22,874 nucleotides of DNA, taken from positions 1 to 22,874 of the forward strand of contig CATXJW010000031.1 of the NCBI GenBank assembly GCA_958370325.1, read 5' to 3'. Source of the DNA: an uncultured Collinsella sp. Lineage in GTDB: Bacteria > Actinomycetota > Coriobacteriia > Coriobacteriales > Coriobacteriaceae. The notes beneath the pieces are model-generated. The model was given only the letters and a program-made list of their open reading frames with translations. It made no database searches and was not told the origin of the DNA. Numbering within the stretch: the stretch's first letter is position 1; every line of letters begins with the position of its first letter. Both the position numbers and the translations under genes were made by a program. Positions 15,501 through 20,340 of the stretch are shown piece by piece.

Positions 15501-16000
15501 TGATCGTTCAGGTCGCCCAGCTTCTTCTGCTGCTGCTCGGTCTTTTCGACGGCGGCTTTGAGCTCGTCAATCTTCTCCTGGAGCGCGGCGACTTCTGCTG
15601 CGTTCTGCTCGATTTCGTTGTCGCTCACAGCCTGCGAGGCCTGATTCTTTTGCTGCTGTGCCTGCTTTTGAGACTGGCCCGCCGCGTCGGCCTTCTTCTG
15701 AGCCGCATCGTAGGCGGCCTGAGCGTCCTTGAGCTGCTTTGCCGACTCCTCTGCCAGCTGGGCAGCCGTCTTTACGACCGCTTGGTTGCCGGCGGCAACG
15801 GTGTTCTCTACAGAACTACCCCCCCCCTGAACAGAATCGCCGTTATCTGCCGTCGGTGCGGCGATTGCCGCCAGCGGCGACATGAGCGGCTGAGCGATGA
15901 GGCCCGCCGTCAAAACGGTTGCGACGGCGCGGTTGGCAACGCCCTTGACGTTGACGGCCTTGGCCCGAGGCTCAAAGTGTTGTGGACTGTAGTTTGCCAT
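12545..16000 (-). CDS. Wall-anchored coiled-coil surface protein with central CAP/SCP domain
   Basis: 1151 residues from an ATG at 16000 with AAAGGGAG upstream. Order: signal peptide (about 1-47, ending SPLAAIA); a Gly-rich linker coded by a nine-G run (58-61); a first Ala/Lys/Gln-rich coiled coil (about 75-450); a CAP/SCP domain (about 453-697); a second coiled coil (about 700-1090); a Lys/Ala/Pro linker; and a sorting signal LAQTG (from 1115), hydrophobic stretch and DRRRKQM tail. In the CAP domain the cavity residues are present: His567 (GHSNC), Glu576 (GENLAGG), Glu640 and His643 (YHECGHYLNIID). CAP proteins bind lipids or act as proteases or adhesion factors; the coiled coils probably project the domain from the wall. 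Such proteins may mediate host or bacterial contact, which is inference. The gene is monocistronic. Confidence 0.93.
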   Translation of the reverse strand: MANYSPQHFEPRAKAVNVKGVANRAVATVLTAGLIAQPLMSPLAAIAAPTADNGDSVQGGGSSVENTVAAGNQAVVKTAAQLAEESAKQLKDAQAAYDAAQKKADAAGQSQKQAQQQKNQASQAVSDNEIEQNAAEVAALQEKIDELKAAVEKTEQQQKKLGDLNDQLDQANKGVEDKTQALKDAKAKQDEAKKALDDAQAKLEAMGMDEYEAAKKAVEDAQAKLDDANKAVATAQANLDQAKAAEASAQQEKKDTEAALTSAQAKKQETAAALAAATTARDSAQQKLDQAQAALDAAVSGTGVDLSALETAKKAAAGELKTAQAELNAATDADATAQTNLQAAQAAVAAAQEKANAANAAVASAQSAYDAANKEYKDAASKRDAAKTAYEQAQQTEADKRAEYDRLVEVRQQKRSEWEAACAASNAAEKAYDAANAQVEALEQQIADLKSNMTVDQEVINKGMLGFMAYISNSSDFTATQKKNAQDAVSMLTGTDDKAEWYDQYVDQDMSRDTNPLSLEQMRNALTYLDTQNNLRKANGQSELSVSLRMTAAAALNTSYSSNIWGHSNCYFDQGENLAGGGGAYTGGETEDTLGWPYTGLYTQEKEAFDKYVAQYGDALGSHRYDSYYIYQHYNSIYHECGHYLNIIDAGAKAIGIATGSGKNTDSEVTIFDYSGSTGQKDFTVSEFKKLVNDYIDSAYNAGGTQAQKAQLKELQGKLAEAQKNFGTTREAYFAAVNGQDAAQDAFTAADVNMNTAKGEYEKAKSSTAAAKTAYDAAEAKLKGVDVKTPQTKLDAAKGEAATAQAALDKANATLADSKTKAAEAAAHKAKARSARDAAKVKSDQANEAYDNATASVKDLAAKCDAAKTDLANKQGTLNDAKKADDTAQAGVDKAQAADVHAATALSGAKQAVAAKTQTLSDAQEKVKAAEGELATANKAFERFAGAQKAVDDAKAAYDAAVAGVADAQKQLEAANEAVVDANLDIVKAKAELANDEALKADLEAVDHKASLAAGTTGNDKLVKLNAAYARHKAAVDAAAGLKAALSDADAKLSDANDAYAAALAELNDTKDALAAAQAEYDKYHPKAEPQAKPQVAQAAAKAPVAKKKATDGALAQTGDTSALAGEVFVIGGITLVAAGVTLGDRRRKQM
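15819..15827 (-). repeat. Nine-base homopolymer (G9 in coding strand) in surface protein gene
   Basis: The plus strand has nine C in a row. In the gene the frame reads CAG GGG GGG GGT AGT (Gln58, Gly59-61, Ser62). With eight G the frame becomes GTA GTT CTG TAG; with ten G it becomes GGG TAG. Either change stops translation within a few codons after the signal peptide. Confidence 0.95.
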
Positions 16001-16040
16001 GGCTTTCTCCCTTTGACACGGATGTATCCATACGCTTCAA

Positions 16041-16046
16041 ATTGTA
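16041..16046 (-). promoter_or_regulatory. Probable -10 box for surface protein gene
   Basis: TACAAT on the minus strand, five of six consensus bases, about 40 bases before the start codon. There is no usable -35 box at 16-18 bases; the palindrome at 16066-16077 occupies that position. Confidence 0.4.
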
Positions 16047-16147
16047 GGAGCTGATTTTTGAATTCTGTTGCGCAACATTGGTCACCAGCGGATTTTTTGA
16101 AATTCGCGCTCTCGTGCTTCACAATTTCGTCACATATGTAGGAGCTG
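16043..16147. repeat. Two direct copies of TGTAGGAGCTG
   Basis: Identical 11-mers at 16043-16053 and 16137-16147, both on the plus strand. On the minus strand each reads CAGCTCCTACA and overlaps a -10-like box (TACAAT and TACATA), so they could be two promoters or two protein sites. Confidence 0.6.
16066..16077. promoter_or_regulatory. Perfect 12-bp palindrome TGTTGCGCAACA, possible operator
   Basis: Self-complementary over 12 bases and centred roughly 37-38 bases upstream of the start predicted from the TACAAT box. A dyad in place of a -35 box is typical of an activator site overlapping the promoter. The binding protein is unknown. Confidence 0.45.
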
Positions 16148-16232
16148 GTGCATCATATTCTTGCGGGATCGAATTGAGCCTGTGATTTGTATTTGCTCCC
16201 GCGTCATCCGCCCTATCGGATTCCGCATCAAA

Positions 16233-16261
16233 CAGACACCCCGCCCGCCACGGTGTAGAGT
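16233..16261 (+). promoter_or_regulatory. Possible promoter for DUF389 gene
   Basis: CAGACA (four of six -35 bases) at 16233-16238, a 17-base spacer and TAGAGT (four of six -10 bases) at 16256-16261. It would start transcription about 40 bases before the ATG. Confidence 0.3.
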
Positions 16262-16307
16262 TAAGACAACGGGCACGTTGCGCGGACCGCGCTGGAACGA
16301 GGTGGAC

Positions 16308-17447
16308 ATGGAACTCGACAAACAACAGATCAAGCGACTGCGTGAACGCCATCACCGGCGCCACGGCATCCGCCCTGCCCATAGTGAGGCCATGGAGAAC
16401 GCCACCCGCTTCCTAAAGCGCGCATTCAACATTCGCGAGGGACGCGCGCCCTATCACGTGATCCGCAAGCGTTTTGTAAACGGGGCGCGTCTGACCGGCT
16501 CCCACCTATGCATCCTCATCATCGCCATGTTGATCGCAAGCATCGGCCTCGATATCGATTCGGACATCGCCATCGTGGGCGCCATGCTCATCTGCCCGCT
16601 CATGGGCTCGGTTCTTGCCATGGCATACGGCATCGCCACGCTCGACCGCGAGATTACCGTCGAAGCCGTCGCCGGCCTTGCGCTGCAAATGGCCTTTTGC
16701 CTGGTCACATCAACGTTGTACTTTAAGCTCTCGCCCCTTGGCGCCACCACAGCCGCCATTATCGACAACTCGACGCCCACCGTGTGGGACCTCGCTGTCG
16801 CGCTCGCTGGCGGCTTTGCGGGCGGGCTGGGCAACTCACGCGACCAGGAGCCCGCCACGCTCATCGCCGGCGTGGCCGTGGCGACCGCGCTCATGCCACC
16901 CCTGTGCGCGGCGGGCTACGGCATCGCCATCGCAAGCGGGTCGCTGTTTCTCTCGGCGCTTTACGAGTTTGGCATCAACGTGGTCTTTATCGCACTGGCT
17001 GCCGAAGCCGTACTACTTCTATTGCGTGTGCCGCTCAAGCGCGACCTCAACGGCGACGGTATTGTGACTGCTGAGGAAAATGCCGAGGTCGACGAGCTGT
17101 CACGCAAGGTGCGCCGCCGCATTATTGTGGGCACGGTGATCTTTGCCATCCCCTGCATCGTTATGACCGCGGGGTCTATTGGCTCGGCGCAGGTCGGCGT
17201 GCAGGACGGCTACGGCGTCACCGAGACCACACGCGAGCTTGCCGCGGTGCTGCCGGGCTTTAAGGATTACACCGTCGCCGTCGAGACCTCGGCTACCGAA
17301 GGGGACGAGGAAGGCATTGTAGAGCGCGAGGTTGTCGCCCACGTAACGACAAGCGAGGCGCTCGGGGCGCACGACCGCCACGTCGCCCGCAAGCTCATCG
17401 ACCTCAACGTGCCCGAACTCGATCGCGTGGAGTTTGACGTGAAGTGA
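16308..17447 (+). CDS. DUF389 domain membrane protein with EF-hand-like loop
   Basis: 379 residues from an ATG at 16308, chosen because GAGGTGG lies just upstream and the preceding 49 open codons look non-coding. A basic N-terminal segment (KRLRERHHRRHGIR) is followed by the DUF389 domain with about six helices: TGSHLCILIIAMLIASIGL, the conserved DSDIAIVGAMLICPLMGSV, LALQMAFCLVTSTLYF, and GNSRDQEPATLIAGVAVATA followed by LMPPLCAAGYGI. These are family signatures. Asp246-Glu257 (DLNGDGIVTAEE) fits the EF-hand calcium-loop consensus at every ligand position and lies just before the last helix. A soluble tail of about 95 residues follows. The family's function is unsettled (membrane protein, possibly transport-related). 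It diverges from the surface protein gene. Confidence 0.92.
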   Translation: MELDKQQIKRLRERHHRRHGIRPAHSEAMENATRFLKRAFNIREGRAPYHVIRKRFVNGARLTGSHLCILIIAMLIASIGLDIDSDIAIVGAMLICPLMGSVLAMAYGIATLDREITVEAVAGLALQMAFCLVTSTLYFKLSPLGATTAAIIDNSTPTVWDLAVALAGGFAGGLGNSRDQEPATLIAGVAVATALMPPLCAAGYGIAIASGSLFLSALYEFGINVVFIALAAEAVLLLLRVPLKRDLNGDGIVTAEENAEVDELSRKVRRRIIVGTVIFAIPCIVMTAGSIGSAQVGVQDGYGVTETTRELAAVLPGFKDYTVAVETSATEGDEEGIVEREVVAHVTTSEALGAHDRHVARKLIDLNVPELDRVEFDVK

Positions 17448-17451
17448 TGCC

Positions 17452-17530
17452 GGCGCGGGATGAATGGTCGCACGGACACGAGCAAATAGCAGGGTGCAGT
17501 TCACACCCGCGCCCCGCTCGCTGTTTTATT
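17452..17530 (+). terminator. Possible terminator region after DUF389 gene
   Basis: GGCGCGGG (17452-17459) is complementary to CCCGCGCC (17506-17513), with an inner GGGTG/CACCC pair, and TTTTATT follows at 17523. The outer loop is long, so the structure is uncertain. It lies between convergent genes. Confidence 0.35.
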
Positions 17531-17538
17531 GCCGTGGA

Positions 17539-17988
17539 TCAACTGTCCAGATCGACATCGCCAGACTCCACCGTAAACGCAGGTTTGGTGCTCACCAGAT
17601 AAAATCGGGTCACTTTGCTATCTCTAAATAGATAGAGCTGGCCTTGCTCGCGTCGGCGTGACATATACGCCACGTGGACCGTACCGAATTCTTCGCCGTT
17701 TTCCTTCTTTAATATCAGGATGTTGGGGTCATCCGTACGCTTAAACTGCCCGTCTGTGCAGATTCCGTCTTGGTCGACCAGCTGCCATCGACAGTTGTCC
17801 TCCTCAAGAAAAGCCAGGGTTTCCCGACTCGTTTTGTCATCCCGATAGAAACCATCAATGGCAAACCCTTCGGAAGCGCATTCCTGGATATAGGACGTTT
17901 CTCGGCTTATAGCAAACAGCCCCGTAGCGCCCAGGAGCACAGCCAGGCAGACCACTGCAAGGGTTATTGAGATAGTGCGGCGGCCCAT
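17539..17988 (-). CDS. Small membrane-anchored hypothetical protein
   Basis: 149 residues from an ATG at 17988; the upstream GGGCTGG is a weak ribosome-binding site. Residues 6-27 (ISITLAVVCLAVLLGATGLF) form one membrane helix after a basic start, so the rest is probably outside the membrane with the N-terminus inside; it lacks a lipobox. The outer part is about 120 residues with three Cys, short charged strands (LYLFRDSKVTRFYLVS) and no family recognised. Strand-like composition suggests a small beta-rich domain. It lies head-to-tail after the AAC(3)-family gene with a 263-base gap. The reading frame has normal codon use, so it is judged real, but no function is proposed. Confidence 0.72.
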   Translation of the reverse strand: MGRRTISITLAVVCLAVLLGATGLFAISRETSYIQECASEGFAIDGFYRDDKTSRETLAFLEEDNCRWQLVDQDGICTDGQFKRTDDPNILILKKENGEEFGTVHVAYMSRRREQGQLYLFRDSKVTRFYLVSTKPAFTVESGDVDLDS

Positions 17989-18073
17989 GCTAGCCAGCCC
18001 GATACTTGTTTAACGGAGCGCGAAACATACTTGGCACCTCCGATATCAGAGCAAACGTCACCCGCAGCCCGGC

Positions 18074-18112
18074 GGCAGTCATATGTTTCCAACATCAAAC
18101 CATATGGCTGCC
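18074..18112. repeat. Inverted repeat in the gap between aac(3)-like gene and hypothetical gene
   Basis: GGCAGTCATATG (18074-18085) and CATATGGCTGCC (18101-18112) match at 11 of 12 positions with a 15-base spacer. There is no T-run on either strand, so an operator or leader structure for the downstream hypothetical gene is as likely as a terminator. The rest of this 263-base gap shows only a short GTGCA/TGCAC hairpin (18139-18152). Confidence 0.45.
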
Positions 18113-18251
18113 ACTCGCAAGAGGAGTATCGGCGAACGGTGCATTTTTGCACTCCATTGGTCAAACGTCAACGCGCGCTACAGCTCTTGCCCGATCAATT
18201 CAGATTTTGTCGCATACTACCGTAGATCCCCAACGCTTCCACCCCCCCGAA

Positions 18252-19049
18252 TTACTCAGGGCGGCCGCGACGGCGCTCAATCCAGTCCACGGCAAAGTCG
18301 ACAAGCTCGCGTTGGCGCATAAAGCGGATCATCCCGTTACCGAGAGGCGCCGTACGCACCGAGCATTCACGCTCAAAAGCAGCACCGATTTCATCGAAAT
18401 CCTCGCCATCGACAAAGAGCGTGCGGTATTCCTTCCATACGCGTCGACCGTTTTCCACAATCGCACTGTGCTCCACACAGTCGTGCTTGCCAGGGTATTC
18501 CGCACGGGCGTCGGCCAAATGCAGCGACGTATTCTTGTCGTAGCCCACGCCCACAAGCAGCACGTAGCCGTCCAAATCGTACAGGCGCGCGATGGGCGAT
18601 CCGTCGCCAAAGATGTTGCTCAGGTCGTGGTTTTCCGTCAAGAATTGAGCATGCCAGCCGTTTGCCGCCACCGAGCGCGCCGGATGGTCGCTTCTATGCG
18701 TACCCGGCCACGCGCGAAACATCTCGGCAACAGCCCCCATCGTATTGGTAGGCGTAATGCGCTTGTCATAGGCAGGCCAGTTATCGCGAATCAGCTGCCA
18801 CCATTCTTGAGGCTCCCGCCAATGAACGCCGCTCTCGGGGTCCAAGTTTTTCCATGATTGCGTCGGCATCATGATGGTACCGGTCTCGCCCACCATCTGG
18901 AGCAGCGCCTCGATCACCGGCTGTGCGCCGCCGCACACATATCCAAGCGCGCTGAGCGAGCAATGGACCATAACCGTCTGCCCCGCGCACATACCGACGG
19001 CGGAGAGCGCGTCGAGGATATCCTGCTTAAGCACGATTTGCCGATCCAT
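18252..19049 (-). CDS. AAC(3) family N-acetyltransferase
   Basis: 265 residues from an ATG at 19049, seven bases after GAGGA; two further upstream ATGs have poor sites. It belongs to the antibiotic N-acetyltransferase family (acetyl-CoA dependent, classically acetylating the 3-amino group of aminoglycosides). Family motifs: VMVHCSLSALGYVCGGAQ near the start, TIMMPTQSW, TNTMGAVAEMFR, the RSDHPARSVAANG motif (His122), and GDGSPIARLYDLDGYVLLVG leading to DKNTSLHLAD (His177, aligned with the catalytic His). Length is that of the family (about 260-280). Many chromosomal homologs are not resistance enzymes but act on other amines, so resistance should not be assumed. There are no insertion sequences around it and its composition matches the neighbours. 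Confidence 0.93.
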   Translation of the reverse strand: MDRQIVLKQDILDALSAVGMCAGQTVMVHCSLSALGYVCGGAQPVIEALLQMVGETGTIMMPTQSWKNLDPESGVHWREPQEWWQLIRDNWPAYDKRITPTNTMGAVAEMFRAWPGTHRSDHPARSVAANGWHAQFLTENHDLSNIFGDGSPIARLYDLDGYVLLVGVGYDKNTSLHLADARAEYPGKHDCVEHSAIVENGRRVWKEYRTLFVDGEDFDEIGAAFERECSVRTAPLGNGMIRFMRQRELVDFAVDWIERRRGRPE

Positions 19050-19170
19050 TACCATTTCCTCGCTATCCCCGCAGCCCATTTGTTTTAGCGTCATGTGTCG
19101 AAATGACACACGGGCTATGCGGCGTATTTATGCTGCAAATGATACGCTCCCAATGTCCCAAGGGATCTTT

Positions 19171-20130
19171 TTAGTACTTGAAGAAGCCCTCGCCCGAGCT
19201 TTCGCCCAGCTTACCTTCGTCGAGCATTTTCTTGAGGACGGTAGCCATGGCCTTAAAGTTGTAGGGCATCATCATCTTTTTGAGCAGCGGGCTCACCAGG
19301 CCCGGGACCTTCTGATACTGCATAACGATGTTGTAGGCCGTCTGGATGCCCACCGTGTCGAATACGCGGAACGGGCCCTTGGGAGCGCCAGTGCCGCGCG
19401 TCCATGCGAGGTCGATGCTCTTAGGGTCGCTGACGCCCGAAACGTACAGGTCCAGGCCCGAAAGCAGCCATGGCACCAGCATAGAGTTGAGCAGGTAGCC
19501 GTTCTTTTCCTTGTTGACGGGAAGCGCCAGCATGCGAATGTCGTTAGCGAAGTCGACGAGCTCGTCGAAGTAGCGCTTGTCGGTTTGGTCCTGCGCCATG
19601 ACCTCGGTCATGTTGTTCTTCCAGATGGAGTTGGCAAAGTGCAGCGACAGGTACTTCTCGGGGCGACCAGTGTACTTGGCAAAGGTGCTCGGCAGCAACG
19701 TGGAGGAGTTGGTCACGACGACGGCCTTTTGCGGGAGGACCGGGGCGAGCTTCTTGTAGAAGTCGATCTTTGCCTGGGTGTCCTCGGCCATAGACTCGAT
19801 GACCAGGTCGGCGTCGGCCACGGCCTTGGCAAGATCGAGCTCCAGCTTGAGTGTGGAGTAGGCACGCTCAACGGCGGCGAGTGCCGCCTCCTTGTCGAAG
19901 GGCTGGCCGCTATCGGCAATACCGGCGCACCACTCGCCCGTGCCATCCGCCATACCCTCGATTGCCGCGATGTACTCCTCGCGCACGTGGTCGATCTTGG
20001 GCTGGGTGCGCCCGATGCTGCCCTCGCTGCGCAGCCAGATCGTCACATCAAAGCCGCAGTAGGCGGCCTGGAAGGCAATCTGGCTTCCCAGCACGCCGCC
20101 GCCGGCAACACAAACGGTCTTGTAGCTCAT
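19171..20130 (-). CDS. 3-hydroxyacyl-CoA dehydrogenase-like NAD-binding protein
   Basis: 319 residues from an ATG at 20130 with GAGGA upstream. It would oxidise or reduce 3-hydroxyacyl-CoA with NAD(H) in the cytoplasm. The N-terminal Rossmann fold has the AGGGVLGSQIAF loop (residues 9-20) and ends with ADLVIESMAEDTQAKIDFY. Residues matching the catalytic set are present: Ser142 (TNSST), His164 (LSLHFAN), Glu176 (MTEVM) and Asn215 (LLNSML). The C-terminal helical domain ends in the family's GKLGESSGEGFFKY. The region after the His (SIWKNN) differs from the usual NPVPxMxLVE, so the substrate may not be a standard fatty acyl-CoA. The closest neighbour is the activase-like gene upstream, separated by a strong terminator. 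Confidence 0.93.
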   Translation of the reverse strand: MSYKTVCVAGGGVLGSQIAFQAAYCGFDVTIWLRSEGSIGRTQPKIDHVREEYIAAIEGMADGTGEWCAGIADSGQPFDKEAALAAVERAYSTLKLELDLAKAVADADLVIESMAEDTQAKIDFYKKLAPVLPQKAVVVTNSSTLLPSTFAKYTGRPEKYLSLHFANSIWKNNMTEVMAQDQTDKRYFDELVDFANDIRMLALPVNKEKNGYLLNSMLVPWLLSGLDLYVSGVSDPKSIDLAWTRGTGAPKGPFRVFDTVGIQTAYNIVMQYQKVPGLVSPLLKKMMMPYNFKAMATVLKKMLDEGKLGESSGEGFFKY

Positions 20131-20277
20131 AGGAACAGTCCTCTCTTGCGTAATTCCATAGATGTGTATTTATTCAACCGTAAGGATGACGCGCACTGGG
20201 GGTGGGTTCTATAAACGGACGATTTTTTGCCGCGAACGGCTACACCTGTTCATTATCTCGGGGTCCCTGTCCAGCAA

Positions 20278-20312
20278 AAACGGGTGGTAGCCGGTACGGC
20301 TACCACCCGTTT
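20278..20312 (-). terminator. Rho-independent terminator after activase-like gene
   Basis: A perfect 15-bp stem (AAACGGGTGGTAGCC and its complement) with a five-base loop GGTAC, followed by TTTTTGCTGG on the minus strand. It is 29 bases after the stop codon. Confidence 0.93.
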
Positions 20313-20340
20313 GTCCCATATCTAGCCCATAGCAGGCAAG

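Larger units (their letters stand above)
16001..16307. other. Divergent intergenic region between surface protein and DUF389 genes
   Basis: 307 bases without a gene. It holds a TACAAT -10 box and a perfect 12-bp palindrome for the surface protein gene, two direct copies of TGTAGGAGCTG 94 bases apart, and a possible CAGACA/TAGAGT promoter (16233-16261) for the DUF389 gene. An open frame runs through part of it ahead of the DUF389 start but has no ribosome-binding site and no membrane-protein character. Confidence 0.6.

Noticed and set aside
18242..18248. Seven-C run next to the AAC(3)-family stop codon as a second phase-variation tract
   Set aside because: It lies just after the stop codon, outside the coding region, so slippage would not change the protein.
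18006..20214. Plus-strand frames opposite the AAC(3)-family and dehydrogenase genes
   Set aside because: The minus-strand genes match known families at full length; the antisense frames show no family and no ribosome-binding sites.
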